Origin: Pseudomonadota bacterium
Lineage (GTDB): Bacteria; Desulfobacterota; Binatia; Binatales; Binataceae
Reading direction: 5' to 3'
DNA: 64,000 nt
Assembly: GCA_021323675.1 (NCBI GenBank)
Contig: JAJPKP010000026.1
Span: 1 to 64,000, forward strand
The position numbers were made by a program, and so were the translations under genes. Of the stretch, positions 43,566-52,416 are shown piece by piece; the stretch's first letter is position 1, and every line of letters begins with the position of its first letter. Under the pieces are notes generated by a model. The model had not been told where the DNA came from. It searched no databases and saw only the letters and a list, made by a program, of their open reading frames with translations.

Positions 43566-43949
43566 ATGCCCGTAGTCAGCAACTCGTCACTGCCGCAGTT
43601 CAACCTGCCGGGCCTGAGCCATCGCACTTTCGCCGGCCCGGAACACGGAATGAAAAACCTCGAGGTCTGGGGACAGGTGATCGAGGCGGGTGCCGCGACG
43701 CCGGTTCATCGCCACGCCTGCGAAGAAGCGATCGTGATCCTTGAAGGGTCCGGAACCCTGACCATCGAGGGCAAGACCACCGCATTCGGCCCGAACTCGA
43801 CGTTGATAATCCCGCCAGACGTCGTACACCAGATCGCCAACACCGGCGATACGAAGATGGTGATAATTGCGGCGCTCAGCACCGCGCCGGTAAAGGTCTG
43901 CCACGCGGACAATGCGGCGATGCCGCTGCCATGGCAGGCGCCGCGCTAA
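43566..43949 (+). CDS. Cupin domain protein
   Basis: 127-residue single cupin. Motif 1 is TPVHRHACEEAIVILEGSG, giving two His and a Glu metal ligand; motif 2 is FGPNSTLIIPPDVVHQIANTG with the third His. Probably a small metal-binding dioxygenase, isomerase or sensor. Downstream of the alpha/beta hydrolase with 48 bases between, so the two may function together in catabolism. Followed by a strong hairpin. Confidence 0.9.
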   Translation: MPVVSNSSLPQFNLPGLSHRTFAGPEHGMKNLEVWGQVIEAGAATPVHRHACEEAIVILEGSGTLTIEGKTTAFGPNSTLIIPPDVVHQIANTGDTKMVIIAALSTAPVKVCHADNAAMPLPWQAPR

Positions 43950-44002
43950 GGCGCATCGGGCCGCGAAATCGAATCGCCTGTCGGCGAAACGGACGGAATA
44001 GG

Positions 44003-44030
44003 ACGGCCGCCCGCGGATGCGGGCGGCCGT
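44003..44030. terminator. Bidirectional terminator-like hairpin
   Basis: Perfect 12-bp repeat ACGGCCGCCCGC / GCGGGCGGCCGT with a 4-base loop, between the convergent cupin and DUF1329 genes. A TTCTGT run follows on the plus strand. Confidence 0.6.
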
Positions 44031-44054
44031 TCTGTCATGGCACGATTTAGCCGA

Positions 44055-45359
44055 TCAGCGGCCGGCGGACATCTTCACCATCGCGTCGGTGGTAAAGTCG
44101 GCGCGGGTAACCGATCCCATGTTGATGTACCAGCATTCGCGCTCCGGCGCGCCCGGCGTCGGCAGGTCGCAGAAGCTCGAAAGTCCGGTCTGAACGTTGG
44201 TGCTGGTGCCGTTGACCTGGAACAGGCGCTTGTACGGATAGATAGCGATCTTGGCGTCCGGCACGGGGCGGTCGCGGTAGGTGAGCCAGTTGGTGAAGTT
44301 CACCATCAACTCGCCCGCGCGATCGTACATGTCGTGCGAGAGCACCACGTCCGCTTCGGCATCGATATATACGACGTGCCGGGAATAGAGGTCGTTGGGA
44401 TTGCGCGCGGGATTCGCCCTGGTCTCGATCACGTACACGCGGCGCAGCTCCCACTCGGCCGGACATACGCTGCCGCCGCCGTCGGTGGGGCACACGTTGC
44501 CCGGATCCTGCACCACGTGCAGCGCGCCCAGCATCGTCTTCTCGCCCAGGAACCGGTAGTTGTAGTCCTCGATCTTGGGGTTGTAACCCTCGGCATCGTC
44601 CTGGTTGAACTGGAGCGTGCCGGTGGCGTCCCCGCGGATCGCATCATCGAGCCGGCGCACGCGCCGCGCGGCGGGATTGTAGCTCCACGAGTCGTCGCCT
44701 CTCGTCGGATCGCCGTAGCGGTAGCCGATGATGCCGGAGCCGCGCAGTTGGGCGGGCGACAGCCACGGATAGGCGCGCCATCGGAACATGATGTTGCTGA
44801 TCTTGTAGTCGGGGTCGGTCGGCAAAGGCTCGACCTCGGTGCGGCCCACCTCGTTGTACGCGCCATAGTGGCCGATCAACTGGTAGTCGATTTCCTTGTA
44901 GGGGTTGTTGAGCTTCTCGTACACCTCGACGCATCCGAAGTAGCGCGCATCGAAGTCGTCGGTCCACATCGGCCGGAAGTCCATGTTCCACATGATCTTC
45001 ACGGCGGCGTCCGGATCGTTGTCGTCGATAATCGGGAAGGGCTGTCCCGCCACGTACCCGACCATCGAGAGCCGGTTCGGAGCGAGGCGCACCTGCGACG
45101 AATATTTCTCGGTGGCTTCCTTGTAAGGCGGCGGCCAGTCGATCCGCTCGGTCGGCACGATCTTCATCGACATCCCGTTCTCCGCTCGCCAATACTCACC
45201 AGGCGAAAGAAGGTCCTTGACCTTGGAGGCGGTGGCCGCGGTGATGAAGTCGCCGGGCTTTACCTGCGCCGAGGCGGAATACGGCGCGATCAACAACAAA
45301 GACAGTACAACGAAAGCGGCAAGGGTTGGTTTCCCCGGAAAAACGCTGATGCTTCGCAT
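44055..45359 (-). CDS. DUF1329 family exported protein
   Basis: 434 residues from the ATG at 45359, which follows GAGGAG. A classical signal peptide (KPTLAAFVVLSLLLIAPYSASAQ) targets it out of the cytoplasm. The mature sequence contains SPGEYWRAENGMSMKIVPTERIDWPP, WRAYPWLSPAQLRGSGIIGYRY, NPAARRVRRLDDAIRGD and ETRANPARNPNDLYSRHVVYIDAEADVVLS, the DUF1329 landmarks. These proteins resemble LolA/LolB-like outer-membrane lipid-handling proteins and are often induced during hydrocarbon or steroid growth. No such catabolic cluster is adjacent. Confidence 0.9.
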   Translation of the reverse strand: MRSISVFPGKPTLAAFVVLSLLLIAPYSASAQVKPGDFITAATASKVKDLLSPGEYWRAENGMSMKIVPTERIDWPPPYKEATEKYSSQVRLAPNRLSMVGYVAGQPFPIIDDNDPDAAVKIMWNMDFRPMWTDDFDARYFGCVEVYEKLNNPYKEIDYQLIGHYGAYNEVGRTEVEPLPTDPDYKISNIMFRWRAYPWLSPAQLRGSGIIGYRYGDPTRGDDSWSYNPAARRVRRLDDAIRGDATGTLQFNQDDAEGYNPKIEDYNYRFLGEKTMLGALHVVQDPGNVCPTDGGGSVCPAEWELRRVYVIETRANPARNPNDLYSRHVVYIDAEADVVLSHDMYDRAGELMVNFTNWLTYRDRPVPDAKIAIYPYKRLFQVNGTSTNVQTGLSSFCDLPTPGAPERECWYINMGSVTRADFTTDAMVKMSAGR

Positions 45360-45892
45360 CGCAAATCTCCTCTCATCGAACCATGCGTTGGCAGGAAACC
45401 GAGAGCCCTGAAACGCCCGGGGCGGGCAGTTTCTGCGCGGCATGACTCGTTGTATCTCACTTGCGCAAACGTCAAACTAACTTCGCATACTAGAGCTCTT
45501 TACCCCACATTCGAGACTCTGTACTGCGATGACCGCTACACCCTTACTGCGGTGTTTGTCAATAAAGAATCCGCATCGAACGACCGGCAGTTATGGAGCG
45601 GGCCTGACGGGTGCGTGCGGGTCTGCTGATCGATAGTGGTGCAGGTCCACTCTCGGTTGACTACTCTCGCGCGCGCGAGGGAGGTCCATGGAATCGGGCT
45701 TTGACGAGGGTTCGAAGCCTGGAATGCTCGCAGCGGATTTACGATGTTCCCCACGCGTCCTCTTTGGGATATGGTCGAGAGGCCGCCGCCCGTGCGCATC
45801 GGCTCGCGCGGTGATGCGCGAGGTCCAGGGCGCTTGCGATCCGCAACGCAAAGCCGGCGAGGGGTTCCGCCAGGCGAAACGCGCAGTCATCC
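45360..45892. other. Gene-poor stretch between DUF1329 and aldolase genes
   Basis: About 530 bases. Frames on both strands are open only for short runs that look like shadows (for example the 87-, 99- and 270-residue track ORFs). I see no RNA gene, repeat or promoter that I can name. It should carry both divergent promoters. Confidence 0.6.
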
Positions 45893-46759
45893 ATGAAAAA
45901 GCTAAGAGACATCCTCTACGAAGCCGAGCGGGACAAAGTCGCGGTAGGCCATTTCAATTTCTCGGACCTGCCGAGCTTGAGCGCGATCGCGGCGGCGGCG
46001 CGCACGCTGAACGTGCCGGTGATGGTCGGGGTGTCAGAGGGCGAACGAGCGTTCGTCGGCGTTCGCGAGGCCGCGGCGCTGGTTCGGACTATTCGGGAAG
46101 AACATTCCCAGCCGATCTTTCTCAACGCCGATCATACGCACTCGCTGGACAAGGCGATGGAGGCGGCGCGCGCCGGGTTCGACGAGATCATCTTCGATGG
46201 CTCGGCGTTGCCGATGGAAGAGAACATCGTTCAGACCGCGAGAGCGGTCGAGGCGATCAAGTCCATCGATCCCGCGATCCTGGTCGAAGGAGAAATCGGG
46301 TGGATCGGCGCCTCTTCGGAAATTCTGGACGAGCCTCCCGAGGGAACCGGAGTTCTAACGACGCCCGAACAGGCCAGGCAGTTCGTGGACGCGACCAAAG
46401 TGGACGTGCTTGCGCCCGCCGTGGGCAACATGCACGGGATGCTCAAGGAGATGATCCAGGGCGGCGCGGAAAAGCGCCTCGACATCCGGAGGATAGCTGA
46501 AATCAAGGCGGCGGCCGGAATTTTCATGACCTTGCACGGCGGTTCCGGAACCCGCGACGCGGATTTTCAGGCGGCGATCAGGGCCGGGATGACGATCGTC
46601 CACGTCAACACCGAGCTGCGCCTTGCATGGCGCCGCGGCATCGAAAGCGCACTTCACGACCATCCGAACGAAATCGCTCCCTACAAGATTCTCCCGCAGG
46701 TGGTCCGATCGATAAGCGAAGTCGTGGAAAGGCGCTTGCGTCTTTTCAACTTCCGATAA
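45893..46759 (+). CDS. Class II fructose-bisphosphate aldolase family protein
   Basis: 288-residue zinc-dependent aldolase fold. FLNADHTHSLDKAMEAARAGFDEIIFDGS carries the zinc His and the Asp of the active site, VEGEIGWIG the metal-side Glu, and TLHGGSGTRDADFQAAIRAGMTIVHVNTELR the phosphate loop and second His. VGNMHGML adds another His. The protein is near the usual size for tagatose/fructose-bisphosphate aldolases, but sequence alone does not choose the substrate. Isolated gene ahead of a gene-poor region. Confidence 0.88.
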   Translation: MKKLRDILYEAERDKVAVGHFNFSDLPSLSAIAAAARTLNVPVMVGVSEGERAFVGVREAAALVRTIREEHSQPIFLNADHTHSLDKAMEAARAGFDEIIFDGSALPMEENIVQTARAVEAIKSIDPAILVEGEIGWIGASSEILDEPPEGTGVLTTPEQARQFVDATKVDVLAPAVGNMHGMLKEMIQGGAEKRLDIRRIAEIKAAAGIFMTLHGGSGTRDADFQAAIRAGMTIVHVNTELRLAWRRGIESALHDHPNEIAPYKILPQVVRSISEVVERRLRLFNFR

Positions 46760-47649
46760 GCGCACGCCAGGACCCGCCTGCGAAGCGGTAGGCGGAGTCC
46801 CTGTCCTCTCGCATCCAACTCCTCGCCGGTCCCCGGCAGGCCGGCAAGACGACGGCTCCGGCTGTCTAACGCCTGGGCCTTGCCGCTTTGCCGTGGTCAA
46901 CCTACCTGCTCGACGGTCTGATAGCCGCGATACGCAATCAAAACTCAGCGGGCGCTAGCCGCAGAGACGCCCGGGCCGGCCAGGTTCGAACGGAATTCGA
47001 CCGATCGGTAGGTTCAAATGAAAATCATCGTCCGGAGAGGGAGGAGGTGCTTTGGGTGAGGCTCGCTCGATAACCACTCGCCGCGATAAGGCTATCCACA
47101 GGGTCAAAAGTCCACACTCATGAGTCGAAAGTCCGCACTACTGGTGCGAATGGTTACACTAATGCGAGTGCCATTATGAAATCCGATGGGGCACATTACC
47201 GAGAAAGTGTTATTTCCTTAAGGCGCGAGACTGGGTGCTGTCCCGTCTCCTTCCTTACATCCAAAATCGGAGCGCCCGAGCATCCGTTCGGAGACGCAAG
47301 GTTCGACGAATTGTCCAATATACTTGTCTTTGCGCATAATCCTGTGTAAGAGGAAGCGCATAACCGGACAATTTCACAAGAACGCTCAGAGAAATCGCAC
47401 CGCGTGTCGGTGCAGCCTCCCGACCTCATGACGGTCGAACTTCAGTTGAGCATGATACCAACTATCCAGGAAGTCGGGGTAGTGGCGGAAAAGCACAGCC
47501 TTGGCACTTCTATACTGCGGGGTAGTTAATCGGAGGTTTCAAATACCGAGTCGAGTTGTTGAATAGCAAGCGAAGAGGCTGGCCGGGGCGGTAGGTGCGA
47601 TCGCAAGGAACTTTGGGTCCTTCCGAGTGAGCCCCGGACGCGGGAACCG
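46760..47649. other. Gene-poor stretch with tandem repeat
   Basis: About 890 bases with no ORF that I recognise. Base composition is less GC-rich than the surroundings in its second half. It contains a three-copy 21-nt tandem repeat near 47.1 kb, given as a separate entry. No transposase or RNA gene is visible. Confidence 0.6.
47107..47170. repeat. Three tandem degenerate 21-nt repeats
   Basis: AAAGTCCACACTCATGAGTCG, AAAGTCCGCACTACTGGTGCG and AATGGTTACACTAATGCGAGTG follow each other without gaps. The shared core is A-A-x-G-T-x-C-x-C-A-C-T followed by TGxG. Multi-copy ~20-nt repeats of this kind occur at ends of some insertion sequences (for instance IS21-type) and as iteron-like protein sites; no transposase gene is close enough to decide. 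Confidence 0.45.
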
Positions 47650-48444
47650 TTGTTCGAAGTCAGCGAATTAATCGCGATGATGCCGCAAGAAGCAGACGCG
47701 ACGCGCTTGTCGATCGAACTCTTCCAGGAGAATGGCTATGCCGGGCCTTTTTCCCTGCTGGACCTGGACCAGTCCTGTTTCCTGGAGCGTATGATTCTGG
47801 CCGCCTTCAGGCGCGGGCAATTCTCGGTGCTCAAAACCGGAAGGAACCGGCATCTTGATTGGAAACCGATAGCAGATATCTGCCGACTTGGCCCCATAGT
47901 TCAGCATGTCGCGAGCCTGCTCGGTTCCAATCTCCTTCTTTGGCGAACCCAGATCTTCTATCAAGGGACGGATCGCGCTCTCCCGTGGCACCGGGACACG
48001 TTTAGGAATCTGCTGGATGGTCCGCCGAAGGGGCTTTCCCTTCACGTTGCGATCACTTCCGCGAGCGAATCCAACTGCGTTTCGGTAATTCCCGGAAGTC
48101 ATCTAATTGACGACGCCACGCCCTTGGGACTCGAGGAAGACCGGGGGAAAGCCGCATATGGCAACACCCGGTACCGGCAGGTTGGCTCTCTCCCGTGTGA
48201 GAAGAAGATGGTTTTAAAGCGCGGCGAATTCTTCATCTTTCATCCGATGCTGATACATCAGACCAGCAGGGTGAATGATACCGCTCCGGCCCCTCGTCTT
48301 GCCCTCACATTACGAATCATCACGCCGGATGTGAAAGTGCTACCCGCGGCATTTTCCGATGTTCCGCCATCGCGGCGCGGTGTCGTGGTGCTCGCGGGTG
48401 AAGATACTCATCGCCTTAACCAGGCCGCCAGGTGGCCCCAATAG
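47650..48444 (+). CDS. Phytanoyl-CoA dioxygenase-like protein
   Basis: 264-residue PhyH/PF05721-like Fe(II)/2-oxoglutarate oxygenase. The HxD pair is in LPWHRDTFRN, the distal His in PMLIHQTSR, and an Arg in RLALTLRIITPD may hold 2-oxoglutarate. SVIPGSHLIDDATPLG is the typical pre-turn. A TTG start at 47650 is assumed; the ATG at 47677 is possible. Its 3' end overlaps the convergent SDR gene by 37 bases. Its base composition is visibly lower in GC than the rest of the window, so it may be acquired. Confidence 0.82.
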   Translation: MFEVSELIAMMPQEADATRLSIELFQENGYAGPFSLLDLDQSCFLERMILAAFRRGQFSVLKTGRNRHLDWKPIADICRLGPIVQHVASLLGSNLLLWRTQIFYQGTDRALPWHRDTFRNLLDGPPKGLSLHVAITSASESNCVSVIPGSHLIDDATPLGLEEDRGKAAYGNTRYRQVGSLPCEKKMVLKRGEFFIFHPMLIHQTSRVNDTAPAPRLALTLRIITPDVKVLPAAFSDVPPSRRGVVVLAGEDTHRLNQAARWPQ

Positions 48445-49166
48445 GACCGCGGTGTGGATTCGCCTTCGTCGTTGAATTTCACGTACATGGGATAGTCTTT
48501 CCCTTTTCGGAAAAAGCGTCCGTTCGGTCCGCCTCGCGGCAATTCCACCAACTGTCGACAGTAGGGAAACACGGCTTCGGGCTTCTGGCCACTCATCGGG
48601 TGAGACGAAGTGTTTGTAGGGCCCGGGATGAGCCCGTTGACCAGAACGTCATGCGCCTTTAGCTCTTGAAGCTCTCTGGCGAGGACCTTGGTAAACGTGA
48701 TTACGGCGGCCTTGGCGGCCGAGTATGCCGTCCTGCCGGAGACCGGGTCTTCCGCGGATCGTGACACTATATTCACTATTCGTCCGTAGCCAGCCTTGAC
48801 CATCAAAGGAAGAACTTCGCGTGTACACAGTGCGGTTCCGACAAGGTTGACGTTGACTACTTTAAGCCAGTCCTCGAAATCGCACTCAGCAAATGTGGCA
48901 ATACGATTCAGTCCCGCGTTGTTGATTAGGGCATCGATCCGTCCAAATCGCCGCAGGGAAATGTCAATAAGCTTTCGTACGTCGTCGGTCGAAGTCACAT
49001 CTCCGACGATCGTGACCAAGCGGTCCTGCTCGGCGCCGGACACGCTGAATGGCGCAGGCTCGCTCCGGGTCAGCGTCGCGACGCGAGCACCCGCGTGAAG
49101 GAAGCCCTCGACCAGCGCGCGCCCTATGCCTTTGCCTCCTCCGGTTACGAGGATGGTCTTGTCCAT
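48408..49166 (-). CDS. Short-chain dehydrogenase/reductase
   Basis: 252-residue SDR. The cofactor loop is ILVTGGGKGIGRALVEGFLHAG, the NNAG motif appears as LINNAGLNRIA, and Ser/Tyr-Lys are in NIVSRSAEDPVSGRTAYSAAKAAVITF. LVNGLIPGPTNT follows. The C-terminal ~40 residues (after the SDR core) extend past the usual length. It overlaps the PhyH gene at the 3' end, in convergent orientation, unusual for genes acting together. Possible oxidoreductase of small-molecule tailoring. Confidence 0.88.
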   Translation of the reverse strand: MDKTILVTGGGKGIGRALVEGFLHAGARVATLTRSEPAPFSVSGAEQDRLVTIVGDVTSTDDVRKLIDISLRRFGRIDALINNAGLNRIATFAECDFEDWLKVVNVNLVGTALCTREVLPLMVKAGYGRIVNIVSRSAEDPVSGRTAYSAAKAAVITFTKVLARELQELKAHDVLVNGLIPGPTNTSSHPMSGQKPEAVFPYCRQLVELPRGGPNGRFFRKGKDYPMYVKFNDEGESTPRSYWGHLAAWLRR

Positions 49167-49475
49167 CGAACACCCTTATTTCGAACGTCAGAGTCGTTGA
49201 CCCAGCTCTCGTTCGCGACGGATGAAGCAGCACCCTGGGCCCAAGTCTGTTCGCGCTGCTGCGGCATCGCCAATCTCTATGCCGTCTCGCCGACGTTGAC
49301 TTTATTGGTCGGGACGGTTCCGTCAAGAGCCATGCGCGGGAGCCAGGGAAAATGCAGGCCGACTGCGGAAGCGGCGAAGATACCGGGAGTGATCTTGCCA
49401 ATAGCCGAATCGCAGACTAGGTTGCACACCAATCAATCGGGACGAGCACACACGCAATTGAGTTTTGGACGAGCC
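49167..49475. other. Divergent spacer between SDR and sulfotransferase
   Basis: About 310 bases between the SDR start and the sulfotransferase start. The sulfotransferase frame stays open through it, but the translation is not conserved-looking and overlaps the SDR 5' end, so I regard it as a promoter region. No further element is recognised. Confidence 0.5.
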
Positions 49476-50297
49476 ATGATGTTGCGCAGCCGTGTCGGTC
49501 AGGCTGTGGCTGACAGACTTGGCTTCGCCGCGATTCTCCGCCATCCGATCGTAGTCGGCGGCACGGGAGGCTCCGGAACGCGAGCGATCCGCGACCTGTT
49601 GATCCGGGCAGGCGTCGCGATGGGCACCAATGTCAACGGCCCGGGCGATGCTCTGGATTTCGAGCCGATGTTGGAGCGCTGGATCAATCGAATTCTGGAA
49701 AGCGCTGGAACCGTCGCGTTTCGGGTCGGCGATTTGCCCAGGGATGTGCGGCGAGGATTTACTCGCCAGTTTCATCAGAGGATGCGCCGATACCTGCGCG
49801 CGGTTCCGCCCGGCCAACGCTGGGGATGGAAGAACCCGCGGTCGATATACATTCTGCCGCTTATCCACTCATTGATTCCGGGATTCTATTTCGTCCACGT
49901 ACTCAGAGATGGACGCGATATGGCAATTTCCTCGAATCAAAATCAATACCGGAAACACTTCGCGTCACTGTTTCGCGCCGAACCTGGTCAAGAGAGAGAT
50001 CCAATTGCGGAGTCATGCACGATGTGGGCACGCGTCAATTCCGAAGCGGCGGATTGGTGTGAGAAGAACCTTGGACGGCGCTATGTCCGGATTAGGTTGG
50101 AAGAATTGTGCGCCCGACCCGAGCTTGCCGCGGAGGTCTTCGTCGCACTCGGCCTGAACCCCGCGATCGCCGAAAACGCGGCCGCCGTTCTGAAGCAACC
50201 GGCAAGCGTCGGCCGATGGAAATCGCTGTCCGCCGACGTTTCGGCTCGCCTCACCACGATTGCCGCGGGAGCTCTTCGGCGTTTTGGCTACGAATGA
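49476..50297 (+). CDS. Sulfotransferase family protein
   Basis: PAPS-dependent sulfotransferase-like protein, about 273 residues from the ATG at 49476 (ATG at 49479 also possible). The 5'-phosphosulfate loop is HPIVVGGTGGSGTRAIRDLLIRAG; the 3'-phosphate site is FYFVHVLRDGRDMAISSNQNQ. The rest matches the general bacterial sulfotransferase fold. The track ORF adds 127 upstream residues that overlap the SDR gene and are not used. Acceptor is unknown; carbohydrates, lipids and peptides are all possible. It lies with PhyH and SDR genes in a lower-GC island. Confidence 0.85.
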   Translation: MMLRSRVGQAVADRLGFAAILRHPIVVGGTGGSGTRAIRDLLIRAGVAMGTNVNGPGDALDFEPMLERWINRILESAGTVAFRVGDLPRDVRRGFTRQFHQRMRRYLRAVPPGQRWGWKNPRSIYILPLIHSLIPGFYFVHVLRDGRDMAISSNQNQYRKHFASLFRAEPGQERDPIAESCTMWARVNSEAADWCEKNLGRRYVRIRLEELCARPELAAEVFVALGLNPAIAENAAAVLKQPASVGRWKSLSADVSARLTTIAAGALRRFGYE

Positions 50298-51217
50298 GTT
50301 CTTGCCGCGGCTACGGCGGACAACGAAACGGATTTGAGAAAACGGAACGATGCTTCGCTGCGGCGCGAGTTCTGGCCGCCGGACCCTGCCAAAGCGCAAG
50401 AGCCGTAGCATTTCGCCATTCGAGCCACCGGTCCATCGAGCGGTGCATCCGAGGAACACAATGAACGGAAACGCTTCAGCCTGAGCGAAGCTGTTCTGCG
50501 TTCCTCGCGTTGGGAAATCGCAACGACTGCGGGAATTTTTCTGTCTCTGAATCTCTCTGAATCCGTAACCGAGAATCACACGCCCGGCATGGCACGAATT
50601 TGGCGATTAAGGGCGCTGTGGAGAACTTCAGGCTGCGGCCCGATAAGACTGTCGCAAAGCGAGACAGCTTTTTGTCCGGATTGAGTAACCGCGCGCCCGC
50701 CGCCGCATCGGCAAAATCTGGCTCGAGGCCAACATCTCCCCGCATGAGTACGCCTTGGAAAGCGGCATCATCGCGCCGATCTTCAGCCTCACCACCGTGA
50801 ACGCGATGTCCGGATAAGTGTTCGCGTCGTCACCGTGGATCACGCCGGCGACGGCACGGCGACAGTGGCTGCCGCCGGAAGCTACGTGATGGTGAGCGGC
50901 GCACCGAACAGGTTCATTTCAGAGACCATGGCTCAATAGCCGGCAGCATCGAGGGTCGAGCCGCGCGGGAACGCCTCCGCGGCGCACGAGAAGGATGGCG
51001 GCTTGCGATGGAATCGCGTTCGAGGCCATCGTAAGCTCACGGGCGTTTGTCTGCTCGCACCAGCAACGGCGAATAAGGAGCGGCTTTGCGCGGATCGATT
51101 CCCCGCGGCGTCGCGCCACCGAACGCGCTGAAGCCGTGTGAACAAGGGCAGGCCCAAACGCGAGCGGCCTCAAGGCCGGATGGAGGCATAAAGCCGCACG
51201 AACGGTTCGAACCGATA
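50298..51217. other. Gene-poor stretch before tRNA-Sec, with unrecognised coding fragments
   Basis: About 920 bases without a gene I can name. Around 50.70-50.82 kb a frame reads GKIWLEANISPHEYALESG and stops, and around 50.82-50.94 kb another reads GDGTATVAAAGSYVMVSG and stops. These look like remnants of coding sequence but I cannot assign a family. Promoter elements for the tRNA should lie just upstream of 51218. Confidence 0.45.
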
Positions 51218-51313
51218 GGAGGAGGAAGGGGCCCGGTGGCCCCACCGGTCTTCAAAACCGGCCTGGCAGCTATTGCGGCTGCCGGAGGGTTCGACTCCCT
51301 CCCCCCTCCGCCA
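51218..51313 (+). tRNA. selC: tRNA-Sec (anticodon UCA)
   Basis: A 96-nt selenocysteine tRNA. The 8-bp acceptor (GGAGGAGG with CCCCCTCC) has one A-C mismatch. Two bases lead into a 6-bp D stem GGGGCC/GGCCCC with a CGGT loop. The anticodon stem is CCGGT/ACCGG with loop CTTCAAA, giving UCA. A long variable arm has a GGCAGC/GCTGCC stem. T stem GAGGG/CCCTC with loop TTCGACT, discriminator G and encoded CCA follow. The 8+5 layout, long extra arm and 6-bp D stem are specific to selC. Confidence 0.95.
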
Positions 51314-51757
51314 GCTAAGTATTTAATTTTATTGAGGAATTTGGATTTTCAAAATTCCTGCGTTCCTAATTCACCCCTGCAGTGCCGCAAGGGCGGTGGC
51401 TGGGGATAAGTGGCGGAGGCGGCACATGCCTGAACGGTTGGTTTCTGGAAATTTAGAAGAAGAAGTACCTGTCGAGGTAAACCCGAAAATTGTAGGCGAA
51501 CTGAAGCGGCAATATCGCCTGCTTACGACCGTCTGGAATTTCACTCATGGTTCCTTCTCCTGCCGATCCAGAAGCGAGAGTACCGCGTGCTTCCCTATTA
51601 GTAAAGGATATTCTTTACTAATATCGGTCGAGGTGAACGCCGAAGTTGACTTTGTTTCTGAGAACTATCCGCGACCGACGGCGGCCCCGGTCCCAGCGTA
51701 GCCGGGTTGACAGCGAGGTCGAACCGCCGCGTCGGACCTTCACGCCGCTATGAATCG
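51314..51757. other. Gene-poor stretch downstream of tRNA-Sec with a hairpin
   Basis: About 440 bases. It opens with an AT-rich segment holding the hairpin AGGAATTT / AAATTCCT at 51335-51359, close enough to serve as the tRNA 3' boundary. A track ORF (51396-51701) is unsupported by any recognisable domain. TCGAGGTAAACCCGAAA near 51474 recurs in altered form (TCGAGGTGAACGCCGAA) near 51628. Confidence 0.5.
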
Positions 51758-52060
51758 CTATGACGGTAAGCAGGCCGTCGCGGCTCGCCACCACGTTCGC
51801 AAATAGTTGCTCGCCAGCAGGTCCATGCGTCGCGCGACGAAATTTACGAACCATCGCGTCAGGCCGTCCCATTCCCCAATGTTTCCCGGCGGCACCAATT
51901 TCCAGGAGAGTTCCTCAAGTGTCCAGTTGGCCTTTGCTGAGTTTCGTAACTGTGAGGCTGTAACCCAATTCTCGTCGGCGTCGACGCCGCCGCGCGCCAC
52001 TGGAATTACGTGGTCAATGGTTGGAAATAATTCCCAGAATGCGGGGTGCGTTGAATCCAT
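51758..52060 (-). CDS. HNH endonuclease, C-terminal part (frameshifted gene)
   Basis: The reading frame holds MDSTHPAFWELFPTIDHVIPVARGGVDADENWVTAS, the HNH core with the conserved DHVIPVARGG, then LRNSAKANWTLEELSW. The upstream frame (other phase) carries the rest of the same protein, so this ORF is the 3' part of a gene broken by a single-base deletion. Nuclease genes of this kind are common in mobile or restriction-linked regions, and this one lies just beyond the tRNA-Sec. Confidence 0.75.
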   Translation of the reverse strand: MDSTHPAFWELFPTIDHVIPVARGGVDADENWVTASQLRNSAKANWTLEELSWKLVPPGNIGEWDGLTRWFVNFVARRMDLLASNYLRTWWRAATACLPS

Positions 52061-52075
52061 CTTCCGTTTTGGTGG

Positions 52076-52305
52076 AAAGGGAAGTCTTCAGGCAACAGCA
52101 AGGAGAGCAGCCCAAGCGTTCCGGGAAATACGAGGCGTTCGCCCGAGTATCGGTCGATGAATCCATCTCGAACGAAAACCTTGGTGCACTCCACCGCGGT
52201 ATAGTTGCGCTTGGAGGGCGCGATCTTCTCCCACGGATAATTCTCTCGAACCAGCCGCTGAGCTTCCTTGGAATCCCGTTCGACAAACGTAACACACTTG
52301 GGCGA
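52076..52305 (-). pseudogene. HNH endonuclease, N-terminal part (frameshifted)
   Basis: In the next frame, the minus strand reads EAQRLVRENYPWEKIAPSKR, then YTAVECTKVFVRDGFIDRYSG and ERLVFPGTLGLLSLLLPEDF before losing phase with the HNH core. Restoring one base near 52075-52076 (between AAC and GG, as in AAC-TGG) joins it to AAG-ATG of the downstream ORF. A TAG at 52306-52308 lies just upstream and no ATG is seen in this frame, so the start may also be lost. Confidence 0.65.
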
Positions 52306-52416
52306 CTATGTGGCTCCGGTTCATAACGAGCTTGACCCTTAAGCAGTAGTTAACGTTCTCAAAACGCGGCTCTCTCCGAGCGAACGACAAGACAATTTCG
52401 ATACCTTCCGACCCGT

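Noticed and set aside
44037-45629. 530-residue plus-strand ORF
   Set aside because: Antisense to the DUF1329 gene, which has a clear signal peptide, ribosome site and family motifs.
47107-47170. CRISPR array
   Set aside because: Repeats are contiguous without spacers, degenerate, and no cas genes are present in the window.
49095-49475. N-terminal 127-residue extension of the sulfotransferase ORF
   Set aside because: Overlaps the SDR gene on the other strand and is not typical of sulfotransferases, whose fold begins at the later ATG.
51396-51701. 101-residue plus-strand ORF after the tRNA
   Set aside because: No domain is recognised, the start is poor and composition does not support coding; retained only as part of the gene-poor entry.
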